A program made the position numbers and the translations under genes. This document shows positions 16,022-25,290 of a stretch of DNA of 64,000 nt, piece by piece; position 1 is the stretch's first letter; each line of letters starts with the position of its first letter. The stretch is from Roseomonas nitratireducens (lineage in GTDB: Bacteria; Pseudomonadota; Alphaproteobacteria; Acetobacterales; Acetobacteraceae), in contig NZ_JAGIYZ010000016.1 of assembly GCF_017813355.1 (NCBI RefSeq), positions 1 to 64,000 of the forward strand, written 5' to 3'. The notes beneath the pieces are model-generated. The model was given only the letters and a program-made list of their open reading frames with translations. It did no database searches and was not told where the DNA came from.

Positions 16022-16771
16022 ATGTGCACCCTCATCATCCTGCATCGCCCCGGGCATGACTGGCCCTGCCTGGTCGCTGCGAATCGCGACGAGCGCGTCG
16101 ATCGCGCCTGGGACCCGCCCCGCACCTGGTGGGACGACGCGCCGGGCGTGACCGGGGGCCGGGACCGCAGCGCGGGCGGCACCTGGATGGCGCTCGGCCC
16201 GGCCGGGGTCCTCGCCGCCGTGCTCAACCGCCCGGGCAGCCTGGGGCCGGAGGCCGGCAAGCGCTCCCGCGGCGAATTGCCGCTCGCCGCCGCCGGCGCC
16301 GCCACCGCGCATGAGGCCGCCTCCGGCATCGCCGACCTGCCCGCGACCGCCTGGCGGCCCTTCAACATGGTGATCGCCGACCGGCACGCCGCCTTCTTCC
16401 TGCGCGGCCTCGGCGAAGGCGCGATCGAGGCCCATCCGCTCCCGGAGGGCCTGTCGATGGTCACGGCCCATGACCCCAACGACCCGACGAGTCCCCGCAC
16501 CCGCCGCCACCTGCCCCGCTTCCGCGCCACCCCGCCGCCCGATCCCGCGGCCGGCGACTGGGACCGCTGGGCTGGGCTGCTCGCGGATTCCGACTTCGAC
16601 CCGGAGATCGGCCCGGCCGAGACCCTGAACGTTCCGCCCATGGGCGGCTTCGGCACGGTCTGCTCCAGCCTGCTCGCCCTCGGCCGGGATGGCGCGCGGC
16701 ACTGGCTGTTCTGCGCCGGCGCGCCGGGCACCGCGCCCTTCCGCCCGCTGGACCTGCCGCCCCCCGCCTGA
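16022..16771 (+). CDS. NRDE family protein
   Basis: The 249-aa product begins [10 protein letters not shown] and contains AANRDER at residues 19-25, the NRDE motif that defines this family (TANGO2-like), with an N-terminal nucleophile-type cysteine at position 2. Other conserved points are GGTWMALGP and [12 protein letters not shown]. In eukaryotes TANGO2 is linked to haem and lipid handling; the bacterial role is unresolved. The start is ATG 16022, because the Cys2 position is conserved and the longer reading lacks this. It precedes purC by 112 bases on the same strand. Confidence 0.9.
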   Translation: MCTLIILHRPGHDWPCLVAANRDERVDRAWDPPRTWWDDAPGVTGGRDRSAGGTWMALGPAGVLAAVLNRPGSLGPEAGKRSRGELPLAAAGAATAHEAASGIADLPATAWRPFNMVIADRHAAFFLRGLGEGAIEAHPLPEGLSMVTAHDPNDPTSPRTRRHLPRFRATPPPDPAAGDWDRWAGLLADSDFDPEIGPAETLNVPPMGGFGTVCSSLLALGRDGARHWLFCAGAPGTAPFRPLDLPPPA

Positions 16772-16883
16772 CGCCGGGCTGCCTCCCTTCGCGGGCGATG
16801 GCCCTGCCGGGGCGTGCTTGCTATATGCGCCCCTCCCCCGCCGGGCGGCGTCCGTCCCGACGGTACGAAGGATTCCTCCCGCC

Positions 16884-17648
16884 ATGGCGCGACGCCGACA
16901 ACTCTACGAGGGCAAGGCCAAGATCCTGTTCGAGGGCCCGGAACCCGGCACCCTGGTCCAGTACTTCAAGGACGACGCCACCGCGTTCAACGCCCAGAAG
17001 AAGGGCACCATCACCGGCAAGGGCGTTCTCAACAACCGCATCAGCGAATACCTGATGACGCGCCTGGCCGAGATCGGCGTGCCGACGCACTTCATCCGCC
17101 GGCTGAACATGCGCGAGCAGCTGATCCGCGAGGTCGAGATCATCCCGCTCGAGGTCGTCGTGCGGAACGTCGCCGCGGGCTCGCTCTCCTCCCGCCTCGG
17201 CATCCCCGAAGGCCAGCGCCTGCCGCGCTCGATCATCGAGTACTACTACAAGAACGACCAGCTCGGTGACCCGATGGTCGCCGAGGAGCACATCACCTGC
17301 TTCGGCTGGGCGAGCACGCAGGACCTCGACGACATGGTCGCGCTCACGCTCCGCGTGAACGACTTCCTCACCGGGCTCTTCCTCGGCGTCGGCATCACCC
17401 TCGTCGACTTCAAGCTGGAATTCGGCCGGCTGTGGGAGAACGAGGAGATGCGCATCGTCCTCGCCGACGAGATCTCCCCCGACAATTGCCGCCTGTGGGA
17501 TGCCAAGACCGGCGAGAAGATGGACAAGGACCGCTTCCGCCGCGACCTCGGCAAGGTCGAGGAAGGCTACCAGGAAGTCGCCCGGCGACTCGGCATCCTG
17601 CCCGAGGCCGGCGTGCGCGACATGAAGGGGCCGGAGGCGATGCAGTGA
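16884..17648 (+). CDS. purC: Phosphoribosylaminoimidazole-succinocarboxamide synthase (SAICAR synthetase)
   Basis: The 254-aa enzyme joins CAIR and aspartate with ATP to give SAICAR. The N-terminus [20 protein letters not shown], the loop [16 protein letters not shown], and [10 protein letters not shown] with [14 protein letters not shown] are the family signatures. The ATG at 16884 has an AAGGA sequence about 12 bases upstream. The gene opens the purC-purS-purQ-purL cluster. Length is normal. Confidence 0.97.
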   Translation: MARRRQLYEGKAKILFEGPEPGTLVQYFKDDATAFNAQKKGTITGKGVLNNRISEYLMTRLAEIGVPTHFIRRLNMREQLIREVEIIPLEVVVRNVAAGSLSSRLGIPEGQRLPRSIIEYYYKNDQLGDPMVAEEHITCFGWASTQDLDDMVALTLRVNDFLTGLFLGVGITLVDFKLEFGRLWENEEMRIVLADEISPDNCRLWDAKTGEKMDKDRFRRDLGKVEEGYQEVARRLGILPEAGVRDMKGPEAMQ

Positions 17649-17679
17649 TCGCCCCCGCCACAGACCGGAGCGAGAGCGC

Positions 17680-17919
17680 ATGAAGGCGCGCGTCTACGTC
17701 ATGCCCAAGGCCGGCGTGCTCGACCCGCAGGGCAAGGCCATCTCCCACGCGCTCGAAGGCCTCGGCTTCGGCGGCGTCAACGACGTGCGCGCGGGCAAGG
17801 TCATCGAACTCGACCTCGCCGAGACCGACCCCGCCCGCGCGAAGGCCGCGGCCGAGGACATGGCCCGCCGCCTGCTCGCCAACACCGTGATCGAATCCTT
17901 CCGCGTCGAGATCGCCTGA
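17680..17919 (+). CDS. purS: Phosphoribosylformylglycinamidine synthase subunit PurS
   Basis: The 79-aa small subunit of the three-part FGAM synthase is recognised by MKARVYVMPKAGVLDPQGKA, GKVIELDL and the C-terminal NTVIESFRVEI. PurS bridges PurQ and PurL and helps pass ammonia between them. It lies 31 bases after purC, and one base separates its stop from the next start. Its presence agrees with the short type PurL seen in this cluster. Confidence 0.96.
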   Translation: MKARVYVMPKAGVLDPQGKAISHALEGLGFGGVNDVRAGKVIELDLAETDPARAKAAAEDMARRLLANTVIESFRVEIA

Positions 17920-17920
17920 C

Positions 17921-18139
17921 ATGGTGAAGGCGAGCCTCATCGCCATGGCGGTGCTCACCGTCCTGATCGCGATGGGGCTGCGCTGGCGGGAGGACCGGCT
18001 GGCGGCGCAACCGCGGCTGAACCTCGTCGCACGCGGCAAGCGCACGGTGAACCGCTGGGTGACCGCCGCGGCCATCGCGACCGCGGCGACACTCCTCATC
18101 ACGGGCGGGCTGCACTGGCTGCGCCTGTCCCTCAGCTGA
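17921..18139 (+). CDS. Small two-helix membrane protein, unknown function
   Basis: The 72-aa product has two hydrophobic segments (residues about 4-19 and 47-67) joined by an Arg-rich loop (RWREDRLAAQPRLNLVARGK). The positive loop should face the cytoplasm. The start is one base after the purS stop, so translation is probably coupled. I know no function. A membrane protein of this kind inside the FGAM synthase subunit genes could be a passenger or an associated factor; the sequence does not decide. It is followed by two strong hairpins before purQ. Confidence 0.7.
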   Translation: MVKASLIAMAVLTVLIAMGLRWREDRLAAQPRLNLVARGKRTVNRWVTAAAIATAATLLITGGLHWLRLSLS

Positions 18140-18140
18140 C

Positions 18141-18243
18141 GTTGGACCCGCTTGACCGCGTCCGCGCGCGGCGAAGCGGGTCCAACGATGTATTTGAACG
18201 CATTTTCCGAGTCGCCGGGCGTTTCCGCCCGGCTTGAAAATGC
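18141..18243. repeat. Two intergenic inverted repeats between the small membrane protein gene and purQ
   Basis: The first is a perfect 13-bp stem, GTTGGACCCGCTT (18141-18153) with AAGCGGGTCCAAC (18174-18186) and a 20-nt loop. The second is nested: GCATTTTC (18200-18207) pairs with GAAAATGC (18236-18243), and inside it GCCGGGCG (18214-18221) pairs with CGCCCGGC (18226-18233). The second ends in a TGCTTTAGG tail, like the repeats at 49.3 and 57.0 kb (TGCTCTAG). They may stop or attenuate transcription inside the purine cluster, or be mobile palindromic repeats. Confidence 0.65.
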
Positions 18244-18258
18244 TTTAGGGAACCGCCC

Positions 18259-18954
18259 ATGAAGGCCGCCATCGTCACCTTCCCCGGCACCAACCGCGAA
18301 CGCGACATGCGCGTGGCCCTCAAGCGCGCCACGGGCCGCGACCCGCTGATGCTGTTCCACCGCGACGCGCTGCCCCAGGGGCTCGACCTGGTGGTCCTGC
18401 CGGGCGGCTTTTCCTACGGCGACTACCTGCGCTGCGGCGCCATGGCGGCGCAATCGCCCATCATGCGGGACGTGAAGGACTTCGCGGCCAAGGGCGGCCA
18501 CGTCCTTGGCGTGTGCAACGGCTTCCAGATCCTGATCGAGGCCGGGCTGCTGCCGGGCGGGCTGCTGCGTAACCGCACGCTGCGCTTCCTGTCCATGGAC
18601 TGCACGCTGCGCGTGGAACGCGCCGGCACCGCCTTCACCAGCCGCTGGCAGAAGGGCGCGACCTTCCGCGCGCCGATGGCGCATGGGGACGGCAACTACT
18701 TCGCCGACGACGCGACGCTCGACCGGCTGGAAGGCGAAGGCCTCGTCGCCTTCCGATACGTGGACGAGCGGGGGGAGGCGACGGAAGCCGCCAACCGCAA
18801 CGGTTCGGTGCGCAACATCGCGGGGATCCTGTCGCCCAACCTGCGCGTCTGCGGGCTGATGCCGCACCCGGAGGACCTCGTCGACGACCTCATGGGCGGG
18901 ACGGACGGGCTGCCGATGTTCGAAAGCCTGGCCGAAGCCTTCGCCGCGGCGTGA
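18259..18954 (+). CDS. purQ: Phosphoribosylformylglycinamidine synthase subunit PurQ (glutaminase)
   Basis: The 231-aa class I glutamine amidotransferase begins [17 protein letters not shown]. It has the nucleophile cysteine in [20 protein letters not shown], the oxyanion region [17 protein letters not shown], and the His-Glu pair in [12 protein letters not shown]. It supplies ammonia from glutamine to PurL. The ATG at 18259 is 120 bases after the small membrane protein gene, and the gap holds two strong hairpins, so purQ expression may be tuned separately. Confidence 0.97.
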   Translation: MKAAIVTFPGTNRERDMRVALKRATGRDPLMLFHRDALPQGLDLVVLPGGFSYGDYLRCGAMAAQSPIMRDVKDFAAKGGHVLGVCNGFQILIEAGLLPGGLLRNRTLRFLSMDCTLRVERAGTAFTSRWQKGATFRAPMAHGDGNYFADDATLDRLEGEGLVAFRYVDERGEATEAANRNGSVRNIAGILSPNLRVCGLMPHPEDLVDDLMGGTDGLPMFESLAEAFAAA

Positions 18955-18963
18955 CGCGGAGAG

Positions 18964-19009
18964 GCAGGGGCGCCGCCCCTGCACCCAGGCAGGAAACTGA
19001 GTTTCCTGC
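18964..19009. terminator. Tandem hairpins after purQ
   Basis: Two perfect stem-loops lie 10 and 35 bases past the purQ stop: GCAGGGGC/GCCCCTGC with a GCC loop (18964-18982) and GCAGGAAAC/GTTTCCTGC with a TGA loop (18989-19009). Neither has a T-run on the plus strand, so termination would not be of the classic intrinsic type. They may also be repetitive extragenic palindromes. Confidence 0.4.
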
Positions 19010-19081
19010 ACCTTCCGAACCCGTCAGCCCTACCCGCCGAGTCGGGCGTGACGATCGGGCAGCGGCACAAAATAGGAAAAT

Positions 19082-19110
19082 TTGACTATTTCATTCCGCC
19101 CTGCTACTAA
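19082..19110 (+). promoter_or_regulatory. Sigma-70 type promoter of the DUF4096 gene
   Basis: TTGACT (19082-19087), a 17-base spacer and TACTAA (19105-19110) match the housekeeping promoter well, in an AT-rich patch unlike the surroundings. The ATG lies at 19116, only five bases past the -10 box, so the transcript would start at or next to the start codon and be leaderless. Confidence 0.6.
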
Positions 19111-19115
19111 ACCCC

Positions 19116-19676
19116 ATGCCCGACCTCACCCCCCTCCAATTCCACGCCCTCCTCCCCTTCATCCTCCCCCCCTCCCCCCAGGGTCGCCGCATCTCGGACC
19201 TGCGGGAACGGATGAACGGCATATTCCACGTGGCCTCCGGCGCCGATCCCTGGCGCTGCCTGCCCGAACGCTACGGCAAGCCGGACACGGTCTGCCGCTA
19301 CTTCCGCCGCCTCACCCAGGCCGGTCTGTGGGAAAGGCTGCTCGTGGCACTCAAGGACTGCAATCCCACGCATCCGCTGTGGGAGATCGCCAAGGGAATC
19401 TTCCGCGCCTGCCGCCGCGCCGTCCGGCTGCGCGGGCTGCGCTTCATCATGCTCATCCGCCGCCTGGGCTTCATCGATGCGCTGAACGGCCCGCCGGACA
19501 AGGTCCCGAACCCCGCCATCTTCACCTGGCTCAAGCGCTTCGACATGCCCCCGGCGCCGACCGGCCCCCGGCAGGACGAGATCTTCCTCGACATCATCCG
19601 CCTGCTGAAGCGGCTGCATCGCAAGGCCGGCGGCGTGTTGCGCCTGCCGCGCGCCACGCGCCTGGCCTGGTCGTGA
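19116..19676 (+). CDS. Free-standing DUF4096 (IS5-type transposase N-terminal domain) protein
   Basis: The 186-aa product resembles the DUF4096 domain at the front of IS5-group transposases: [40 protein letters not shown] and [11 protein letters not shown] (residues about 25-80). The rest (about 85-186) is a basic, Leu/Arg-rich region that does not show the DDE catalytic blocks, so it is not an active transposase by itself. It sits between purQ and purL with its own promoter and no ribosome-binding site. No terminal inverted repeats are evident. It looks like a transposase-derived gene that was domesticated or left behind as a fragment; DNA binding is the likely biochemical property. Confidence 0.65.
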   Translation: MPDLTPLQFHALLPFILPPSPQGRRISDLRERMNGIFHVASGADPWRCLPERYGKPDTVCRYFRRLTQAGLWERLLVALKDCNPTHPLWEIAKGIFRACRRAVRLRGLRFIMLIRRLGFIDALNGPPDKVPNPAIFTWLKRFDMPPAPTGPRQDEIFLDIIRLLKRLHRKAGGVLRLPRATRLAWS

Positions 19677-19719
19677 CGGCGCCTCTGGACAGCGGCGCGC
19701 GCCCTGCCGACAAGGCGCC

Positions 19720-21942
19720 ATGACCGCTGCCGCCCCCACCCCGCTCGACCCCGCCCGCGCCGCCCAGCTCGCGGCCGAATTCGGACTGAAGCCGGATGAA
19801 TACCAGCGCGCGCTGGCCATCCTCGGCCGCACGCCGTCCCTGACCGAGCTCGGCATCTTCTCGGTCATGTGGTCGGAGCACTGCTCCTACAAATCCTCCC
19901 GCATCTGGCTCAAGGAACTGCCGACCAAGGCGCCCTGGGTCATCCAGGGGCCGGGGGAGAATGCCGGCGTGATCGCGATCGGCGATGGGCTGGCCGCGGT
20001 CTTCAAGATGGAAAGCCACAACCACCCGTCCTGGATCGAGCCCTACAACGGTGCTGCGACCGGCGTGGGCGGCATCCTGCGCGATGTCTTCACCATGGGC
20101 GCGCGGCCGATCGCGAACCTCAACGCGCTGCGCTTCGGGTCCCCCGACGCGCAGCGCATGAAGCAGGTGATCGACGGCGTGGTGCGCGGCATCGGCGGCT
20201 ACGGCAATTGCGTGGGCGTGCCCACCGTGGGCGGGGAGGTGAACTTCCACCCGGCCTACAACGGCAACCCGCTGGTCAATGCCATGACGGTCGGCATCGC
20301 CAGGGCCGACCGCATCTTCACCGCGGCCGCGACCGGCGTCGGCAACCCCGTCGTCTATGTGGGGTCCAAGACCGGCCGGGACGGCATCCACGGCGCCACC
20401 ATGTCCTCCGCCGAGTTCAGCGCGGACAGCGAGGAAAAGCGCCCCACCGTCCAGATCGGCGACCCCTTCGCGGAGAAGCTGCTGATCGAGGCCTGCATGG
20501 AGCTGATGGCGACCGACGCCATCGTCGCCATCCAGGACATGGGCGCGGCCGGCCTCACCAGCTCCGGCGTGGAGATGGCCGGCAAGGGCGGCATGGGCGT
20601 CGAGCTGGTGCTGGACCACGTCCCCCAGCGCGAAGAAGGCATGACGGCCTATGAGATGATGCTGAGCGAGAGCCAGGAGCGGATGCTCATGGTCCTCAAG
20701 CCCGGCCGGGAAGCCGAGGCGGAGGCGATCTTCCGCAAATGGGAACTCGACTTCGCCGTGATCGGCCACCTGACCGACACGGGCCGCATCGTCATCCGCC
20801 ACAAGGGACAGATCGAGGCCGACATCCCGCTCGCGCCGCTCGAATCGGAAGCCCCGCTCTATCGCCGCCCCACAGAAGAAACGCCGAAGCAGCCCGTGGT
20901 CGACGCCGCGACCGTCGCCGACCCGATCGGCATCGCGCCGGCGCTGATGCGCCTGGTGGCCTGCCCGGACCTCTGCTCCCGCCGCTGGATCTGGGACCAG
21001 TACGACAGCCTGGTGAACGGCCAGACGGTCAAGCGCCCAGGTGCTGCGGACGCGGCCATCGTGCGGATCGAGGACCATGACCGCGCGCTCGCCATGACGA
21101 CCGACTGCACGCCGCGCTACTGCGTGGCGGATCCCGAGGAAGGCGGCAGGCAGGCGGTGGCCGAGGCCTGGCGGAACATCACCGCGACGGGTGCCCTGCC
21201 GCTCGCCATCACCGACAACATGAATTTCGGCAACCCCGAGAAGCCGCGGATCATGGGGCAGTTCGCCGCCGCCGTGCGCGGCATGGCCTCCGCCTGCACC
21301 GCGCTCGACTTCCCCGTCATCAGCGGCAACGTCTCGCTCTACAACGAGACCGAAGGCCGCGCGATCCTGCCCACCCCGGCGATCGGCGGCGTCGGCGTGC
21401 TCGACGACGCGCGCCGCGCGATCGGGCTCGGCCTGCCCGCGAACGCCGACCTCGTGCTGCTCGGGGTGACGAAGGGCTGGCTCGGCCAGTCGATCTGGCT
21501 GCGGGAAGTGGCGGGCCGGGAGGACGGCGCGCCGCCGCCCGTGGATCTCGCGGCCGAGCGCCGGACCGGGGATTTTGTCCGCGAACGCATCCTCGCGGGC
21601 GAAGTGCTCGCCTGCCACGACTGCGCCGATGGCGGGCTGCTGGTGACGGTGGCCGAGATGGCGATGGAGACGGGCGTGGGCGCGACCCTGGCCCCGGCGC
21701 CGGAGGGGCTGCCGGAGCACGCCTTCTGGTTCGGGGAGGACCAGGGCCGCTACGTGCTCGCCGTGGCCGATGCCGCGCCGCTGCTGGCCGCGGCGTCGGC
21801 GGCCGGCGTGCCGGCGACGCGGCTGGGGCGGTCCGGCGGCGGGGACTTGGTTCTCGCCGGCGGCCGGTCCATATCGGTGGAAGCGCTGCGGGGGGCGCAT
21901 GAAGCAACCCTCCCCGCGCTGATGCAGGGGAGGCAGGTCTGA
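19720..21942 (+). CDS. purL: Phosphoribosylformylglycinamidine synthase subunit PurL
   Basis: The 740-aa short-form PurL uses ATP to turn FGAR into FGAM with ammonia from PurQ. Signatures include [55 protein letters not shown], and [16 protein letters not shown]; the second half repeats the fold ([21 protein letters not shown]). The ATG at 19720 fits the family. Its stop shares one base with the bolA start (TGATG). It is separated from purQ by the DUF4096 gene. Confidence 0.97.
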   Translation: MTAAAPTPLDPARAAQLAAEFGLKPDEYQRALAILGRTPSLTELGIFSVMWSEHCSYKSSRIWLKELPTKAPWVIQGPGENAGVIAIGDGLAAVFKMESHNHPSWIEPYNGAATGVGGILRDVFTMGARPIANLNALRFGSPDAQRMKQVIDGVVRGIGGYGNCVGVPTVGGEVNFHPAYNGNPLVNAMTVGIARADRIFTAAATGVGNPVVYVGSKTGRDGIHGATMSSAEFSADSEEKRPTVQIGDPFAEKLLIEACMELMATDAIVAIQDMGAAGLTSSGVEMAGKGGMGVELVLDHVPQREEGMTAYEMMLSESQERMLMVLKPGREAEAEAIFRKWELDFAVIGHLTDTGRIVIRHKGQIEADIPLAPLESEAPLYRRPTEETPKQPVVDAATVADPIGIAPALMRLVACPDLCSRRWIWDQYDSLVNGQTVKRPGAADAAIVRIEDHDRALAMTTDCTPRYCVADPEEGGRQAVAEAWRNITATGALPLAITDNMNFGNPEKPRIMGQFAAAVRGMASACTALDFPVISGNVSLYNETEGRAILPTPAIGGVGVLDDARRAIGLGLPANADLVLLGVTKGWLGQSIWLREVAGREDGAPPPVDLAAERRTGDFVRERILAGEVLACHDCADGGLLVTVAEMAMETGVGATLAPAPEGLPEHAFWFGEDQGRYVLAVADAAPLLAAASAAGVPATRLGRSGGGDLVLAGGRSISVEALRGAHEATLPALMQGRQV

Positions 21943-22190
21943 TGGCGATGCAACCGGCGGAGATCGAGGCGCTGATCAAGGCGGCGCTCCCCGATGCCGA
22001 GGTGACCATCGAGGACCTGGCCGGGGACGGCGACCACTACGCCGCCAAGGTGGTCTCGGAGGCGTTCCGCGGCCTCTCCCGCGTCAAGCAGCACCAGATC
22101 GTCTACGCCGCGCTGCAGGGCCGCATGGGCGGCGTGCTGCACGCGCTGGCGCTCCAGACCTCAGCCCCGGAACAGGACCCCGTGCGATGA
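21942..22190 (+). CDS. bolA: BolA family protein
   Basis: The 82-aa protein has the BolA pattern: [19 protein letters not shown], then [20 protein letters not shown], then [21 protein letters not shown]. BolA proteins pair with monothiol CGFS glutaredoxins to bind a shared [2Fe-2S] cluster. The partner gene follows directly with a 4-base ATGA overlap. Its start overlaps the purL stop by one base, so the three genes are probably co-translated. Confidence 0.94.
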   Translation: MAMQPAEIEALIKAALPDAEVTIEDLAGDGDHYAAKVVSEAFRGLSRVKQHQIVYAALQGRMGGVLHALALQTSAPEQDPVR

Positions 22191-22525
22191 GCAACCCGAC
22201 CTTCGAGCGCATCCAGGCCGACATCACCGAGAACCCGGTGGTGCTCTTCATGAAGGGGACGCCCGTGTTCCCGCAATGCGGCTTCTCGGCCCGCGTCGTC
22301 CAGATCCTCAGCCACATGGGCGTGCCCTTCAAGGGCGTGAACGTGCTCGAGGACATGGAGATCCGGGAAGGCATCAAGTCCTTCACCAACTGGCCGACCA
22401 TCCCGCAGCTCTACGTGAAGGGCGAGTTCGTCGGCGGCTGCGACATCGTGATGGAGATGTTCCAGTCGGGCGAGCTCTCGACCCTGCTGAACGAGAAGGG
22501 CGTGGCCCACAAGGCCGAGGCCTGA
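22187..22525 (+). CDS. grxD: Monothiol glutaredoxin (Grx4/GrxD family)
   Basis: The 112-aa protein has the CGFS site at residues 31-34, MKGTPVFPQ just before it, the cis-Pro segment [20 protein letters not shown], and the family's C-terminal helix. These proteins carry and deliver [2Fe-2S] clusters with BolA. The ATG overlaps the bolA stop by four bases. A 10-bp hairpin follows eight bases past its stop. Adjacency to purL is a common alphaproteobacterial arrangement. Confidence 0.96.
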   Translation: MSNPTFERIQADITENPVVLFMKGTPVFPQCGFSARVVQILSHMGVPFKGVNVLEDMEIREGIKSFTNWPTIPQLYVKGEFVGGCDIVMEMFQSGELSTLLNEKGVAHKAEA

Positions 22526-22532
22526 TGCGAAG

Positions 22533-22564
22533 TCCGGGACCGTGCCCCACGGCGCGGTCCCGGA
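22533..22564. terminator. Bidirectional hairpin between grxD and a convergent gene
   Basis: TCCGGGACCG (22533-22542) pairs perfectly with CGGTCCCGGA (22555-22564) across a 12-nt loop, between the convergent grxD and the secreted-protein gene that ends at 22594. There is no T-run, so it may need Rho or act as a transcript 3' stabiliser. Confidence 0.5.
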
Positions 22565-22593
22565 TCCCCCGGCGGGTTCGTCCGGAAGGTGCC

Positions 22594-23163
22594 TCAGCGC
22601 CCCGTCAGGCGCGCGATATCGATGGCCCGTGCGTAGGCGAGCTTCGCCTCCGGCCCGGCATCCCCCTGCACCTGGACCAGGATGCGGTTGTCCACCAGCA
22701 TCTGGATGTTCCCGTCGTTCGACTGGATGGCGCGCTGTTCGCCCACGCGCACCAGCCGCCCCATCGCCCCGGCCAGCATCGGGTTCGCCAGCACGGCGGC
22801 GAGCTGGGCGATGAGTGGGTTGTCGCTCATCACCTGGATCTCGACGGACTGCCCCTGCGCATTGGCATAGCGGCGGGAGGCGGAGCTGCCGCCGAAGATC
22901 CCGGAGATCCCGGCCGCGTTCGACTGCGCTTCCTCGGCGGTCCAGCCCGGCAGCGCGGCGGGCAGGGCGCCTGCAAGGCCCGCGGCGGCGCGCTGGGCGA
23001 GGAGCTGCAACGCCTCCTGCAACGCGGTCTGGGCTGCCGGGATGCGGCCCGCGGCATAGGCGCGCTGCGCCTCGGCGATCGCGTCCGAGACCTCATCGGC
23101 CCGGGCCGGCGCGGCGGCGACCAGTGTCCCGAGCGCTGTGGCGAGAAGGATGGAACGGCGCAT
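22594..23163 (-). CDS. Secreted protein of unknown function
   Basis: The 189-aa product has a Sec signal peptide (residues 1-23, cut after APARA) and a helical mature region (DEVSDAIAEAQRAYAAGRIP, with TPR-like character over about 25-60). A beta-rich C-terminal half follows (VEIQVMSDNPLIAQLAAVLA, then GNIQMLVDNRILVQVQGD). No cysteines or lipobox are seen. I do not recognise the family. The ATG at 23163 gives the signal peptide; upstream residues do not belong. It lies 87 bases downstream of recQ on the same strand. Confidence 0.72.
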   Translation of the reverse strand: MRRSILLATALGTLVAAAPARADEVSDAIAEAQRAYAAGRIPAAQTALQEALQLLAQRAAAGLAGALPAALPGWTAEEAQSNAAGISGIFGGSSASRRYANAQGQSVEIQVMSDNPLIAQLAAVLANPMLAGAMGRLVRVGEQRAIQSNDGNIQMLVDNRILVQVQGDAGPEAKLAYARAIDIARLTGR

Positions 23164-23250
23164 GGCGATCGTCTCCGGCATGGCAGCGCCAGCATAGCGG
23201 CGCGGCGCGCCCGGGCCCACGATGCGATGCATCGGCCGGGTGGGGGCCGC

Positions 23251-25056
23251 TCAGGCCTCGGCGCACTCGGCAAGGACGCGCAGGATCTCGGCGCCGTAGC
23301 GCTCGACGCGCGACCGGCCCATGCCCGGCACCTCGTACAGCGCATCGATCGTAGACGGCCGACGCGAGGCGATGCCGGCGAGCGTACGGTCATCCGCCAC
23401 GACATAGGCGGGCACAGACTGCGTCTGCGCGACGGACCGCCGCCAGGCGCGCAGCGCCTCGAAGCAGGGCTCCCCGGACGCGGCGACGGGTTCGCTCGCG
23501 GTCGCGCGGCGGCTGGCCGGCTGCACCGCATCCTGGCGGAGCATCACCGGCTCCTCCCCGCGCAGCACGGGGCGGGCGGCCTCGGTCGCGACCAGTTCGC
23601 CATGGTTCTCGACCGCGACATCGAGCGCGCCGCGCGCGACAAGCTGCCGCGCCACGCCGCGCCAGGTGGCGTCTGGCAGGTCCTTGCCGATTCCGAAGGT
23701 CGGCAGCTTGTCATGGGCGAACTGGGCCACCTTGTCCGTCAGCCGGCCGCGCAGCACGTCCACCACATGCCCGACGCCGAAGCGCTGGCCCGTGCGCACC
23801 ACGGCGGAGAGCAGCTTCTGCGCGGCGACGGTGCCGTCGACCAGGCGCGGCGGGTTGCGGCAGACATCGCAGGCGCCGCATGCGGGCTGCGCGGGTTCCT
23901 CGCCGAAGCAGCGAAGCAGCAGCGCGCGGCGGCAGGTCGCGGCTTCGGCGATCGCGATCATGGCGTCGAGCCGGCTGCGCTCGACGCGCTTCTGGTCATC
24001 CCCCGCCGGGCTTTCGGCAATGCGATGGCGGGCGATGGCGATGTCGCCCGCGCCGTACAGCAGCAGCGCCGTGGCCGGCAGCCCATCGCGGCCGGCGCGG
24101 CCGATCTCCTGGTACCAGCTCTCGGGGCTGCGCGGCAGGTCGAGATGCGCCACCCAGCGCACGTCGGGCCGGTCGATGCCCATGCCGAAGGCGATGGTCG
24201 CCGCCATGATCACGTCGTCGCCGCGGGCGAAGCGGCGATGCGCGTCCCGCTTCGCCCCGGCATCCATGCCGGCATGGAAGGCCAGCGCGTCATGCCCGTC
24301 GGCGCGCAGCCACTCCGCCGTGCTCTCGGTCCGTGCGCGGCTGCCGCAATAGACGATGCCGCAACCGCCCACCTCGCGCACGAGGCCGCGCAGCTGGGAC
24401 CGCTCGCTCTCCCGCGGTTCGGCGCGAATGAAGATGTTCGGCCGGTCGAAGGATGCGCGGAACACCGGCGCATCGCCGAGCCCGAGTTGCAGCCGGATGT
24501 CGTCGACCGTGCGCGGGTCGGCGGTCGCGGTCAGCGCCAGACGCGGCACGCCCGGGAAGCGCTCCCCCAGCACGCCGAGGCCGCGATACTCGGGCCGGAA
24601 GTGATGGCCCCACTGGCTGACGCAATGCGCCTCATCCACCGCGAACAACGCGATCGGCATCTCGTCCAGCCGCTGCAGCGTGCCATCCAGCGTCAGCCGT
24701 TCCGGCGAGACGTAGAGCAGCTTCAGCCGCCCGCCATGCAGGTCGCGCAGCACCGTGCGCGCTTCGTCCGGCGGCAGGTCGGAATGCAGCGCGGCGGCGG
24801 CCACGCCCTGCTGGCGGAGTGCCGCGACCTGGTCCTCCATCAGCGCGATCAGCGGCGACACCACCACGCCGACGCCTTGGCGACAAAGTGCCGGCACCTG
24901 GAAGCAGAGGCTCTTGCCGCCGCCCGTGGGCATCAGCACGAGGCCTGATCCGCCTTCGGTCGCGTGGCGGATGATCTCCTCCTGCCGTCCGCGGAACGCT
25001 TCATGGCCGAAGACGCGGCGCAGCAGGTCGCGCGGATCTTCCATCGCGGCGCTCAT
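23251..25056 (-). CDS. recQ: ATP-dependent DNA helicase RecQ
   Basis: The 601-aa superfamily 2 helicase has Walker [18 protein letters not shown] near residue 42 and the DEAH-type box [20 protein letters not shown]. It also has motifs [31 protein letters not shown] and [13 protein letters not shown], the zinc site ending CGACDVCRN, a winged-helix region, and a C-terminal HRDC domain ([20 protein letters not shown]). It unwinds DNA with 3'-5' polarity in recombination and replication repair. The start at 25056 ([17 protein letters not shown]) is preferred; an ATG four codons later is possible. Confidence 0.95.
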   Translation of the reverse strand: MSAAMEDPRDLLRRVFGHEAFRGRQEEIIRHATEGGSGLVLMPTGGGKSLCFQVPALCRQGVGVVVSPLIALMEDQVAALRQQGVAAAALHSDLPPDEARTVLRDLHGGRLKLLYVSPERLTLDGTLQRLDEMPIALFAVDEAHCVSQWGHHFRPEYRGLGVLGERFPGVPRLALTATADPRTVDDIRLQLGLGDAPVFRASFDRPNIFIRAEPRESERSQLRGLVREVGGCGIVYCGSRARTESTAEWLRADGHDALAFHAGMDAGAKRDAHRRFARGDDVIMAATIAFGMGIDRPDVRWVAHLDLPRSPESWYQEIGRAGRDGLPATALLLYGAGDIAIARHRIAESPAGDDQKRVERSRLDAMIAIAEAATCRRALLLRCFGEEPAQPACGACDVCRNPPRLVDGTVAAQKLLSAVVRTGQRFGVGHVVDVLRGRLTDKVAQFAHDKLPTFGIGKDLPDATWRGVARQLVARGALDVAVENHGELVATEAARPVLRGEEPVMLRQDAVQPASRRATASEPVAASGEPCFEALRAWRRSVAQTQSVPAYVVADDRTLAGIASRRPSTIDALYEVPGMGRSRVERYGAEILRVLAECAEA

Positions 25057-25290
25057 GCGGCGCCCAGCCGGCTTGCGGCGTTTCGCGCGGGAGGAGCATG
25101 CGCCGTTCGACGCGCTTCGCCTCGCTGGCGGCGCCACGGACCGATGGCGGACCAACCTGCCCGGCTCACCGGAGGCCCGCGGCGCAGGCGTCTGGCGAGT
25201 GGCAGGCGAGGCATGAGGCGCGACTCCGGCAGCGGCGGTGCGCCTTGGTCGCGCGAAGCCCTGCCCCGCGTCAACGGCTGGCCGGACTCC

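Noticed and set aside
19594-21900. Long minus-strand frame opposite purL
   Set aside because: A mirror of the purL codon pattern (His/Arg/Asp-rich), as is usual opposite GC-rich genes; purL is certain.
22276-24948. Long plus-strand frame opposite recQ
   Set aside because: It runs through grxD in another frame and antisense to recQ and the secreted-protein gene; the composition is antisense-like.
25057-25290. Small gene between recQ and the radical SAM gene
   Set aside because: Frames on both strands are short and Arg/Ala/Pro-rich, with no ribosome-binding site or recognisable domain.
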